From: Lithospermum erythrorhizon
Lineage: Eukaryota > Streptophyta > Magnoliopsida > Boraginales > Boraginaceae
Direction of reading: 5' to 3'
Assembly (NCBI GenBank): GCA_019722365.1
Contig: JADFUC010002401.1
Location: 434,001 to 498,000 of the forward strand
DNA length: 64,000 nucleotides
A program made the translations under genes and the position numbers. Shown here piece after piece: positions 1 to 12,042 of the stretch. The notes beneath the pieces were generated by a model. That model was not told the origin of the DNA. It did not search any database and saw only the letters and a program-made list of their open reading frames with translations. Within the stretch, counting starts at the first letter, position 1, and each line of letters begins with the position of its first letter.

Positions 1-2690
1 TGAAGAGTCGAAGCCCGACCCGAGGCATTTGGCTAAATTTATTTTATGTCGAAGTTGTCGTAGTCAATAAGATGCGCATCTCGACTTTCTCCGTCGTGGC
101 TTTGCAAACAATATAGTACAAATCTGGAAATAGTATGTGGTGATACTTGGTATTATTTGCTAATTTTACAATCCACAATACATGCCTTCCTCTGCTTTAA
201 AATCCTGTGACGTACAAGATAAACCCTCTGCTTAAAGTAAAAAAAGATAGGAAGCGACAAAGGATCTCCTCTAGATAGATCACAAATTAACTAATAGAAA
301 CTCTCGTGGCGTTAACTTGAGAAAACTATAGAAAACAAAGCGAAGGCAGCGTTGTCCGTCGGTAAGTAAACGCAAGTTTAAGCATGTCGACTCGAGAACT
401 TCGTTCAATGCGATCATGGCTTTACTCATATCAAGCTTTAAGGACATAAAGGGTTATTTTCCGATACCTTATGTTCATTAATTGTAAAAGTTAGAGTGAG
501 CGCAGGATATTATCATAAATGATACGACCCGATAAAAAAGCACTTTGGGTTTGGAGATGATGCTACTGAAACCCCACTGTGGGTTGTCTTGACCTCCCAA
601 TTATCTTATAATAATATTGCAGCTAATCGGTCATTAATCCTCATACTCATCGGTGAAGTTTTCTTAGGAATGAAAGCTTGAGACATGTGTATGATTAACA
701 AGATTAAGCAGGCTAAGAAAAAACTATCAACAACGGTAGCGATATCAAGCGAAATAATATGCCAAAGGATTGGCGAAAAATGCGGGATCTGGTCAGGGCG
801 GTCATTGTCGGCCATCCGAACACCTTTCGTTTGACTTCTTCACTAATAATGATCTACAGTTGCTTGCCGAGTTAATCTCGAGTTACTCGACATCCAAGCG
901 GTAGTAGTCTTTCTTTGGAGAACAAGCGCATGCTTGAAAAATGTCCTCAAAATAGCGAAGCCTTCCGCTTCGACTTGATCCTCATCCTGCCGGACCCGCT
1001 GATGTCTTTAACCCCAAAATATGACTTCTTGGTCGTCTAATCATAGACACTTGCATGAAAATACTTGGTGATCACTGTCGCTTCTTGATGCAGTTGCTTT
1101 CTTTTTCCGGTAATTTCTTCTACTTTGAAACTCGATCGAGTTCTGTTCTAAATAACATATTTCTCCTCAAATGCATTTTTTAGCTTTAGTTGTATATCTG
1201 ATCACCCGCGATGGGGTTAAGAAGTATTATTTTTGCATCATTCAATCAATGCCATACGAACAAATTTGATTTTTAAACTCCCTTTGAAACAGCCTTGACC
1301 CGAACTGTTCGAGCGGCTTTATGACCTCTTGTACCGCTCCTTTACCGACCTATCGACTATCAAACACAAAGTGCTTAGATTTTGTTGTTAAATACCTCCC
1401 GTATCGGCGTGATAGGGTCAATGGTCGCCCCGCCATTCCCAATGATAACAAGGCATGTTGTGAAAGAAAGACACATTGTGGAGTCACCAACACTCGGTCA
1501 GGTGAGATTTGGTCGAAGCTTCCCCCCACCGGCGTTTATTCCACCCGTATAGCGGGTATTACCGTACTAGTCGGGAACTACGGTTTCCGCGAGTCCGGAA
1601 CATATAAACTCCCGTCGGTTCTAGAGTTTCCTCCTTCTTCTCCCCCGCATCAAAGATATCCATTAGAAATCACTCCATTAACGCTCCACCGTACTCATCA
1701 GACAGTAGCTTGCAAATCCGATAGGCGCCAAACTTCTTTATTTAATCTCTGACTCATATACACAAAAATACCTCCACTTGTGATTCATCATACATGTGTT
1801 AGTCTCCACAAACCACTCCTGTGCCGTTGATCCCCAACTACATCATTGAATCCCTTAATAGTAATACCCCCGCCAGACAAACCAACAGGATCAATAATAA
1901 AATAAAAATTAAGCCTAAACTAGTGACCAATTTTTTTTACTTTTTATTTAACAGACTAGAACATCGGGAAGCGTGAGTCACGGCATCGTCTGGCAAAAGC
2001 CACGAACTATCAGGTTTACCTATTCCACTGACAGTTCAATTTGATGTCTTAAATCTAATGATTTGGGGTCGAGTTAAGGTCGGCTACCACCACCTGCGAA
2101 GATAATGACTCGATACGTTAATATCAAGCAACACCTTATTACTTTAACTTCCCCGAACCAATCTTATATCCACTCATGAATCCGACCTGACTTTTTTATC
2201 TCGTTTGCCAACTTCCCCTCTCCCCAAACTTCTCCCTTTATGGTTTACCCTACTCCTCCTTATTTTCATATGTTTGTGCCCCTACCATCCCCTTTGCTTA
2301 CGGCACCCCCTCTATCTGACGTACCACCGCCTCCTAAAGATTATCGAAACTCGGCCAAGTTCACATACCATCTGGTCGGCGGAATGAAAATTAGCCAAAG
2401 GTTTGAACGCCATAAGTTTCCCAATTCTGACTATCCTCACACTCCCCAAACATATGAATATAGTGCCTATCGTCAAAACAATACGTTTTAGAACCAACTT
2501 TTCTTACCCGGCCATTGAGATAGATTTTCCCTAAATCATGACACCGACTTCAGCTGTACCTCAATTTGCCTTCCACGTTTGCCCATTTCGCCTGATTACA
2601 CAAAACTAGTACCTAAATTCATCTCTACCTAATTGAAAACTCCTCCCCCCCTCAAAACGATGGGTTTAAATTTGAAATCAATGAAATTGA
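1..2690. other. Unrecognised intergenic DNA
   Basis: No gene or known element could be supported here. The base composition is more balanced than in most intergenic parts of the window. The longest open frame is 1321-1752 on the + strand (143 codons) and matches nothing I know. A proline- and leucine-rich pair of overlapping frames lies at 2205-2491. The stretch may be an eroded retroelement, but I see no diagnostic protease, integrase or reverse-transcriptase motif. Confidence 0.4.
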
Positions 2691-4322
2691 TTCCACTTTT
2701 TGTTATGCAGTGGCGACAATTGTGTATCGATTCATTTACGAGATTGGTTAAATGTGATTACTAGAACTTAGTGTTCACCTTAGTAAATATATATTACTGA
2801 TGCGGGTTCTCATGATAATTTAAGGGTTATATGGCGATTCTTTAGATGCTTCTTCGTGTCGTTATAATAATGGTGGTCAATTATTGTGCTGGCTTCTATT
2901 ATCGAGGCACAGAAGGTGGCGCACATACCGGTGGCGTTGGTTATATTTCATGTATGAATTAAACTACATTTGCTAAATTGAGAGTTGATTGTGTCAGCCC
3001 GAATATTCTCAGTGAGATTTTACATTGATAATGTAAAATATAAATTGAATGGTGAATTAATTAATTAGTCAATTGAATTAATTCGATGATTGAATTAGCT
3101 TGTTAGTAACATTGGTTACTATTAACAACTGTTGGTATTCGATATATAATATACATGTATTGTATCATAGATGGAGTGAAAGAAAGTTAAAATCACTGAG
3201 TTGAATACATGCTTTAGAGAAGCAGCCAGGTGTTGATTCTATCTTGAAACTTAGAAACATAGGATAGCCAAAGAGCCTTGGTCGGAATCTTGATAGTTAG
3301 GGCGACAAGCATCAAATGACTTCTTTATGGTGTTTTGATTAGTGATCGAAGATTTATCAAGTTAGCTGCGGGACTAAGGAGTAAATGCAAGTGAAGTTGC
3401 GGTCTATGTTGGGGAGTGAGTATGACAGCAATTCATAGAAGATATGTATATACGTGTCCTATGATATTTGTTTTGAATTTTAGGTTCGACGTTCTTAAAC
3501 CTCTGATATATACGTGTTATGTGAGGCTCTGTGCTGTTTATGACCAAGCATGCGCATGGCAGGGGATTACTCTTGACATTATGTTGGGTCACGGTGAGGT
3601 ATAACTATAGATGTTGATATATTGGGAGAATTTATCCGTCCTTGATATACAAGGAAGATCTCAGGGCCTCTCTTCAGTTGGTCTTGATTGGTTTATGGGA
3701 TATATTAACCGTTCGATTATTACCGAGTAAAGAAAGTTGTGGGTGTTGTGGGTGTTCATGACACACTTGCCTTCTTATGGTTAGCCCTCGACTGAGATCA
3801 GCGCGATAAAGGGAATTGTATGGTAATCGTCAAGACAGAGTAGGTGTTGAAATGTGCAAAATTATTCCTTTATTATGTCCGTTGCGACAATTATTATGTC
3901 AGTCGTTCTGGGGTTGGTTAAAATGTGATTATTAAACTAGTGTTCACCGCAGTAAATGTATATTCTTAGTGCGGGTTCTCATGATGAATTTAAGGGGTTA
4001 TGAGCCGGTGCTAGATCTGCTAGTGTCGTTATAATAATAGTAATTGGTGATTATTATTATTACTCTGACTTACTATTATCGAGCTTTAGAGGTCCCACAC
4101 CTGTCTGATGACGTTGGATTATATTTCATGTATGAAATTAAAACACATTGCTAAATTGAGAGTTGATTATGTCAGCAGATATTACCATTAGGATTTTACA
4201 TTGATAATGTAAAATAATTAGGATGAACCAATTAATTAATTAGTCAATTGAATTAATTAGAAGTAGTTAGATGAACTTTGTTAGTAAACATTGGTTACTA
4301 TTAACAACTTGTTAGTGTTTAG
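2690..4322. repeat. Two long diverged direct repeats, about 440 bp each
   Basis: Copy A (about 2690-3138) and copy B (about 3863-4320) share many blocks in the same order and orientation. Both carry a GCGACAAT start, GCGGGTTCTCATGAT, GTCGTTATAATAAT, TTATATTTCATGTATGAA, GCTAAATTGAGAGTTGATT, a hairpin, and TTAATTAATTAGTCAATTGA, and both end at TTACTATTAACAACT. They are separated by about 725 bases of unique sequence without coding potential. They could be the LTRs or tandem internal parts of an old retroelement. I could not find TG/CA ends or target duplications, so the class is open. Confidence 0.65.
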
Positions 4323-4724
4323 ATTTTATTTAACGGTTTAATTAAACTTACTTGAATTCGGCTCGTTAAAAGAACGATAGGTTGGGCTTTTAGGTTTGAC
4401 TTTATATCATGGCTTATTAGGTTTTCATCATAAGTTTCATGAAATGAAAACAAAACCTCTCCTCCATTACCTATTTGGCTCATCAGGAAAATTGAAAATT
4501 CTTTTGCGATTTTCATCCAATCAATCGTATTACAGCAAGCCTTGAGTGTGGGATTAACATCTCGGTGTCTTGACCAACTAAATTATTACATTTGAAGTGC
4601 TCAAATTTGAAATTCAAAGGAAGCCGTGAAAGGAATTTGTTGATAGACTTCCAGCGGCATCCTTTGTAGTGCTACGGTATTATATAGTTATTATGTGGTT
4701 TAGATTTACTCATTTGAGGATCAG

Positions 4725-5075
4725 GGATGTATGAATTTGGTGTTTATCGCAAATGAAATTAATACTAGATTCTAACATTTCTCCCTTCCATATATATGCC
4801 TCCTTGTTCGTGCCAACATCCAATATCATATTTATTTGATGCGCCTTGATTATTTGCCTCGTCCACGTACTTTTCCTCGCTAGAAAATGTTCATGACCAA
4901 GCATCCCACAATAGAGGCAAACATCGCAAATCTTCTGCATGGCGTGCATGCGCTTGAACTACCCGATCCGCATAGGAATCATTCCCCCCCGTTTAAGGGG
5001 TTTGTGAATGTCTAGCTTCACTTTGACACGGACATACCTCCCTCGCTCCTGACTAATGCTTCTACTGTCGACCTC
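4725..5075 (-). mobile_element. DUF4283 / CCHC zinc-knuckle retroelement fragment
   Basis: Read on the - strand, this stretch encodes a short block RYVRVKVKLDIHKPLKRG followed, about 20 residues later, by CLYCGMLGHEH. This order (a KPL-type beta strand, then a CxxCGxxGH knuckle) is typical of the DUF4283/zf-CCHC_4 region of plant LINE-type and related retroelement proteins. The last zinc-binding cysteine is replaced, and a stop codon separates the two blocks, so the fragment is dead. It ends in the upstream region of the H+-ATPase gene. Confidence 0.55.
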
Positions 5076-5681
5076 AATTTCAAGTTATCATAGTGGCCAT
5101 GTTATGATTGAGTAAATCGAGGATACATGTAATGATTTATTCATGAGAATTAAATCTTTCACTTGGTAAAATCACTTTAGAATAAACTACAATGACCAAA
5201 AAGAGATTCACTTCGATTCACCTTAAAATAAACGTATCAACCAACATCCTTAACTAATTCTTGTTGAATTTGAATCAATTTAGTATTGAAGTGACTTCGT
5301 CCCCAAGAGCAATGATTTGGTAATAACAAACTCTAATATGTTTAGTTTAGGCATCTTGGAATTTTCTAACACTGAAATCCAGTAAACAAGAAACACCAAA
5401 AGCATGATTTTCCACTGTCAAAAAAATAAAAAATCATATTTTTTTCCATTGCAGATAAAGCATTAAACAAAGCCATAAATTGACACTTTATTTAGGAGTG
5501 GTCTCTTTTTTATTACTCCAATTTATTTTATGATAAAGACATTTGTATATTCAGTACAAATATAGAATATGGTATGTGCAAAATGTACTGTACAACAGTT
5601 GCCACTCTTTTTCTCTATCTTATAGCACTTCCACTACTTGTAGATTTGGTGTTGTTGGGTATGCCTAAAAATCCATTCTTT

Positions 5682-5694
5682 ATTATAAAAAACC
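5682..5694 (+). promoter_or_regulatory. Possible TATA box of the H+-ATPase gene
   Basis: The stretch TATTATAAAAAACC lies about 160 bases upstream of the ATG at 5846. That would leave a leader of about 130 bases, some of which may contain a small intron ending near TTTGTAG. This is a motif match only. Confidence 0.3.
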
Positions 5695-5845
5695 CAATCT
5701 TTTTGTATATTACATAGTTTTTTTGTTGCTTTTATGCTCTTGTTGATTCAAATTTGTGGTTTCTTTAATGGGTTTTGATGTATAGCTCTGTTTCCTTGAA
5801 ATTTGTAGTGAAACTGTGAAGAGTCTTGTTTAGGGAGACTTGAAG

Positions 5846-8800
5846 ATGGGTGAGAAAGCTGAAGTTCTTGAAGCTGTGTTGAAGGAGACTGTGGATTTGG
5901 TAATTTCTTTTTTCTATTTTTATAGATTACGGTCATTGTTATTTTAAGGATTCGAAACCCGAGAACTCGTAGTTGCAAGTAATATTTCGTGGGCACTAGT
6001 GGTTACTGTAGTGGTTACTGTGGGTTCATTGCAAGTAATATTTCGTGGCCACTAGAGTGTTACTGTGGATTTGGTGATGGATCTGAGAAGTGAAAGAAGA
6101 GAACTTTTGTTAGTGTGTGTGTTCTTAGTGAGTTTTTCTTTGATGGGTTTTTCTTATTGTGTTTGTTTATTTGCAGGAAAACATTCCTGTTGAGGAAGTG
6201 TTTGAGAATCTGAGATGTACCAAGGAAGGTCTTACTTCAGATGCTGCTACAGATAGATTGGCTATTTTCGGTTACAATAAACTTGAGGAGAAGAAGGTGA
6301 TGGTTGCTTGTTTTTTGTTAACTTTTTGTTTTTCCTGTATCATCTTCTGTATTCCATTCTGCTTTTTGAGCTGCTAGTTCCGTTCGAGTCAAATTTTTTA
6401 TTCACGGTTAATTTAACATGTCCAAGTTGATAAGTTGAGAAAAGATGCAATTCAAATTTTGGTGTTCAGGAAACTTGTTGTCCAATATTCTAATCAACTT
6501 TTGTAAGTGGATTAGTTTGCTGTTGGTTGTGTCAATTTTAATGTTTCATGTCAAAATTGAGTCGTATCTGATATGACAACTGAATTCTCGTGTTTTAACT
6601 AATATCAGTGCATCTTTTGCTTGATTCTTCATTTTGATTATGTCTCAGTGTATTTGCAACCTATTGGTGCTGGACCTCAAAAATCTGATATTTGCTGAAG
6701 TTGATGTTTAAGAGGAATAGTTTGATAATGATTTGGTCTTGCTGATTTTTTAAATGTATTTTAGGAAAGTAAAGTGTTGAAGTTTCTTGGATTTATGTGG
6801 AATCCTCTCTCATGGGTTATGGAAGCTGCAGCCATCATGGCAATTGCCCTTGCTAATGGAGGAGTAAGAATCTTTAATCAATTTGATTGACAAGTTGCTA
6901 TTAAAACAATCCTACATCTAAAAAATCTGATCTTTGGGATTTTTTGTTGCAGGGCAAGCCACCAGATTGGCAAGATTTTGTGGGTATCATTATCTTGCTA
7001 GTGATAAACTCCACTATAAGTTTTATTGAGGAGAACAATGCAGGCAATGCTGCAGCTGCTCTTATGGCTCGCCTTGCCCCCAAGGCAAAGGTATCACCTT
7101 CTATGACGACACCAGAGTAGTATTTAATCAATAGGTGTTTTTTCACCAATCGTTGATGTGAAGGTTCTTCGCGATGGAAGATGGAATGAGCAAGATGCTG
7201 CAGTTCTAGTACCTGGTGATATAATCAGTGTTAAACTTGGTGACATTATCCCTGCTGATGCTCGTTTGCTTGAGGGTGATCCTTTAAAAATTGATCAGGT
7301 GCGTACACTTTCTTAAGTGGGAATAGTCTTCCATGGTTCTTGAATGAATTACTGATTCTACTACTTCTTCCTCTCCATTTGTAGTCTGCTTTGACTGGTG
7401 AGTCCCTCCCCGTTACGAAAGGACCTGGTGATGGTGTGTATTCTGGTTCAACATGCAAACAGGGAGAGATTGAAGCTATAGTAATTGCAACTGGGGTGCA
7501 TACTTTCTTTGGAAAGGCTGCTCACCTTGTTGATTCTACTAACCAAGTTGGTCATTTCCAGAAGGCAAGTAAATGTGGATGAGCATAATAATTTGAGGCT
7601 TCTTTACCCTATTCGGATCCTAATATCTCGAGTTGATGTTGTCAAATTCAGGTTTTGACAGCTATTGGAAACTTCTGTATTTGCTCCATTGCTATTGGCA
7701 TGATGATTGAGATAATTGTAATGTACCCAATTCAAGATCGCGATTATCGTCCTGGAATTGACAATCTTCTTGTTCTCCTCATTGGTGGAATCCCTATAGC
7801 TATGCCAACTGTTCTTTCAGTGACGATGGCTATTGGTTCTCATCGTCTAGCACAACAGGTTAGCTTTTTTTCTTTGAGTTACTCATTTAACTATTCCATG
7901 GGCTTCTAGTTTATCGGATACTCCAACCCAGGGAGCTATCACAAAAAGAATGACTGCTATAGAAGAGATGGCCGGAATGGACGTGCTTTGTAGCGATAAA
8001 ACTGGAACTCTAACATTGAACAAACTCACTGTTGACAAGAACCTTATCGAGGTTAGATTGGATGCAATCCCTGAGCTGTTATTGTAGTGCTTTTTGAACA
8101 TAGTATCTAACAGTTCTCTCTTCCATTTGCTAGGTATTCTCTAAAGGTGTAGATCCAGATACAGTTGTTCTAATGGCGGCTCGTGCCTCGAGAACAGAAA
8201 ATCAGGACGCCATAGATGGTGCTATAGTTGGGATGCTCGCTGATCCAAAGGAGGTAAGTAGCTAAAAGATTTGACTCAAGATAGCTTTTTTTCCTGGGCA
8301 CTGGTTTAACAATTTCATAACAGGCTCGAGCTGGCATTCAAGAAGTCCATTTCCTCCCTTTTAACCCAACTGACAAGCGAACAGCTTTAACTTATTTGGA
8401 TAATGAAGGAAAAATGCATAGGGTCAGCAAAGGTGCCCCTGAACAGGTATCGTGTTAGTCAGAGTGCTTTGTGTTTAGCAATTTGTCTTAAGCACTTGTG
8501 TAACCATTTCCTGCAATATGCAATTCAGATTCTAAATCTTAGCCACAATAAATCAGAGATAGAGCGCAGAGTTCATACAGTAATCGATAAGTTTGCAGAA
8601 AGAGGATTGAGGTCACTGGGTGTGGCTTACCAGGTAAATTATTTATACAAACATTGTCTTGATCTCCATATTCGTAGTAATTATATATATGTGTGGCTTA
8701 CCAGCGTGAAGGGGTTGTTCATTGTTCTGTATTTCTCCTGCAGGAAGTTCCTGATGGAAGGAAAGAGAGCTCTGGAGGTCCATGGCAATTTGTTGGTCTC

Positions 8801-11800
8801 ATGCCTCTCTTCGACCCACCAAGACATGACAGTGCAGAGACAATCCGGAGGGCCTTAAATCTTGGAGTTAATGTTAAGATGATTACAGGTATTGATGACT
8901 ACAACATATTATTATCTCCTTTTATCTGGACACCCTAATATATTATAGTGTCCTTGTTTAATTATTACCTCTGAATGGTTTTATCATGATTCGTGAAAGA
9001 AATTTGGTTAGAACATTAAATTGACCTAGCGGTTAGGACTTCTAGGATCTACAGGTCCTGGCATTTGAAGTTACTCAGAGGTTATTTGCATTATCACCCT
9101 CAATTTTATACGCCAGTTCGGTTAATTAATCCTAAATATGTGCTTGTGAGCTGCTTAATTGTTCATTCATATAGATTTCTCATAATTACTAAACTTATGT
9201 AAGTAAGATGGATAACAATTAATTTGCCTAGTGGTCAGGAGTTTCCGCCACCCTGAGTTCCCGACTTCTTAATCTCTCTAGTGTAAGGGGGCGGTGAAGG
9301 TTTTATTTTCCTACTTTAATTGTGATTTGTTCATATTTTGATCAATGGCTGCACTCGTATTTTGATAATAGGGGACCAACTTGCGATTGGAAAAGAAACT
9401 GGTCGACGTTTGGGAATGGGAACAAACATGTACCCTTCATCTGCATTGTTGGGTCAAGACAAAGATGAGTCCATTGCTGCATTACCAATTGATGAACTAA
9501 TAGAGAAAGCTGATGGCTTTGCTGGGGTTTTCCCTGGTTAGTGTTTTCTATTTCTTCTGGTTTTGTTGCTTATTTACCCAAGATAAGTGCAAGAAGTGAA
9601 ACATCCAATTTCATGTTTTATTTCTCTAGAGCACAAATACGAGATAGTCAAACGTCTGCAAGCCAGGAAGCATATTTGTGGAATGACTGGTGATGGAGTC
9701 AATGATGCTCCAGCTTTGAAGAAAGCTGATATTGGGATTGCAGTTGATGATGCAACTGATGCTGCTCGTAGTGCTTCAGACATTGTCCTCACTGAGCCCG
9801 GTTTGAGTGTTATCATAAGTGCTGTGTTGACTAGTCGTGCAATTTTTCAGAGGATGAAAAATTACACGGTATAGACTGTTACCGATTTATCATTCACTAG
9901 TTATTCTTAGTCAGTAAACTTTTACATCACTTTCAACAACTTCGAATTAGTATACAGAGACTACTTTCTGTCTGCACTTTCCCAGTTTTAGTTCAATCCT
10001 GACATTACTTTTGTTTTTCAGATTTATGCTGTTTCAATAACAATTCGTATCGTGGTATGTTCGACAGGCCTTTGTTTGAAACATTTTTTAATGTTATTTC
10101 ACTTCATTATGTTAGTTAATGAGATGGATTTACTGATTGCGTCTTTTAATGCTTAATTGTGGTACATGACAGCTTGGTTTTATGCTACTTGCCCTTATAT
10201 GGAAGTTTGACTTTCCACCTTTCATGGTTCTTATCATTGCAATCCTTAATGATGGTTAGTTTTTCATTCTCTCCATTTGCCTTTCCTCACTTAAATAAAT
10301 ATCTAATGCAAAAGTCTATAATAAGTGGATTGGAGTATTGGACATGTCTAGAAATTGTCTATGCCTTAAGGTTTAGTGATCATTAACTGAATTAGTTAAC
10401 TGAAAGAATTATTTAGTTACTTTAATGAGTTGGTAAAGTTAACCAAAACCATTACATTTCTCTTCTGTTAAGATTGATAATTATTAGTGACACAAACATT
10501 AACTTCTAAACTACATTTTTGGGGGGTATTATATGAGTGATTCTGTTTCAGGTACCATCATGACCATCTCAAAAGATCGGGTGAAACCCTCTCCTCTGCC
10601 CGACAGCTGGAAGCTAGCCGAGATCTTCACAACAGGAGTTGTTCTTGGAAGTTATTTAGCAGTGATGACAGTCATATTCTTTTGGGCAGCATATAAAACT
10701 GACTTCTTTCCTGTAAGTACATACCCATCTCAACATGCTAGGTCTTTTTTCTTTCTGCTCTGGAACTTAACTTACTCTTTATGAATTGACAGCGTACATT
10801 TAGGTTACAACTCTAGAAAACCGCACATGATGATTTTAGGAAGCTTGCATCGGCAATATATCTACAAGTTAGCATTATCAGTCAGGCACTGATTTTTTGT
10901 CACCAAAGGTCTCGAGGTTGGTGTTTGTTGAGCGTCAGGAGTATTGCTTTGCGGTAAAGCACTGAGGTAACAAACTGTTAAGTCATTGCAGTTGTCTTAT
11001 TGTAGCTTAGGTTGCACACTTGAATGGATGGTTACAGTATTGAAGAATTTAACTACTAAATCGTCAAAGTTGTTTAGATATATAGCACGAGATGGATGAA
11101 AAACAATAATTTCATTTAAATTCGATATTTTGTTAATGTAATTAGATCGAGTGATTCATTTATTTAAATATTTGTAAATTCTGTACTTCAAATTCGAATC
11201 CATCCTCTCAGATGCAATTTAAGATTTTTTTCACAAATCGTGTGCATCGTTTGATTACCGTTCTTTCTTTATGCAGGTTTGCCACTTTGGTAAAGTGTAT
11301 CGAATTAGACTTTGCTGCTATTGAAGGAATTGGATGGGGTTGGGCTGGAGTAATTTGGCTCTATAACATAGTCACCTATCTGCCACTTGATCTGATCAAG
11401 TTCTTCATCCGCTATGCTCTTAGTGGGCGGGCATGGGATCTTGTTCTTGAGCAAAGGGTACATGTGGCACATAAATAAATACATATCCATTTTCGCTTCT
11501 TTTTTATAGGTCATGTCTTTCTTCCCATGTCTAAATGATATATTTCTTTAGTTAACACCACAGACAAAAGATTTGGTAAGGAACATCGTGAACTGCAATG
11601 GGCACACGCGCAAAGAACACTTCATGGACTGCACTGGCATGACTTGCTAAAATAACACAGTGAAGCAACCAATTTTACTGAACTCAACCATTTGGCTGAG
11701 GAAGCAAAGAGAAGAGCTGAAATAGCAAGGTTATTGTGCTTTGTCAAGTGATTATTAGTTATTCAAAAATACTAAAGTACAGCTAGATTACCTTGGGTCT

Positions 11801-12042
11801 TTTATAAGTTACTATTCATAGTCTGTTTGTACCGATAACTGTTCACTCGTAGAAGGGACAAATATGGAATTCCTTCTTGACGACCATTGTGAGCTGAGAT
11901 AACAAACAACACTGTTAATTCATTTTATTTCATATATAATTGCAGGTTACGAGAGCTTCACACATTGAAAGGCCATGTTGAATCGGTAGTGAAATTGAAG
12001 GGTCTTGATATAGATACAATTCAGCAAGCATACACTGTTTGA
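5846..12042 (+). CDS. Plasma-membrane H+-ATPase (P3A type, AHA/PMA family), 3' exons damaged
   Basis: P-type proton pump that hydrolyses ATP to export H+ across the plasma membrane. Intact exons: 5846-5899, 6177-6296, 6765-6863, 6953-7090, 7164-7298, 7385-7564, 7652-7858, 7932-8051, 8134-8253, 8324-8446, 8529-8633, 8744-8888, 9372-9536, 9630-9868, 10022-10054, 10173-10254, 10552-10712. They join into 742 codons with no stop. Visible signatures are TGES (about residue 186), the phosphorylated aspartate in CSDKTGTLT (about D333), TGDGVND (about 590-596) and the membrane aspartate of ILNDG (about D688, equivalent to AHA2 D684). The family is about 950 residues long. The rest (10793-11729) is frameshifted, but the last exon (11946-12042) is clean and ends in YTV, the 14-3-3 binding end after Thr phosphorylation. 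Start chosen because [18 protein letters not shown] is the family N-terminus. Intron 6 uses a GC donor (AAG|GCAAGT at 7565). Confidence 0.95.
9005..9305 (+). repeat. SINE-like fragments in intron 12 of the H+-ATPase gene
   Basis: This long intron (8889-9371) holds two similar tRNA-like starts: CCTAGCGGTTAGGACTTCTA near 9027 and GCCTAGTGGTCAGGAGTTTC near 9226. The second is followed by CCTGAGTTCCCGAC, which resembles a worn polymerase III B box. They look like partial tRNA-derived SINEs. The evidence is short motif similarity only. Confidence 0.35.
10793..11729 (+). pseudogene. Frameshifted H+-ATPase exons (C-terminal membrane and regulatory region)
   Basis: Homology continues after the intact part but in changing frames. 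10793-10953 matches the region from RTFG through [14 protein letters not shown] to the ERPG segment, with several one-base losses or gains. 11277-11457 matches ATL...[19 protein letters not shown] and [14 protein letters not shown], with a scrambled beginning. 11564-11729 matches the [19 protein letters not shown] region and [19 protein letters not shown], again shifted. The short segment linking the first two pieces (around AFVIAQ in relatives) is not recognisable. Splice sites still look usable (AG at 10791, GT at 10954, AG at 11275, GT at 11458, AG at 11562, GT at 11730). Either the gene is recently dead or the consensus has indel errors. Confidence 0.8.

Noticed and set aside
1321..1752. 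143-codon open frame on the + strand
   Set aside because: No recognisable domain, no flanking splice or promoter logic, and the surrounding DNA shows no sign of a gene; a chance frame in a GC-richer patch.
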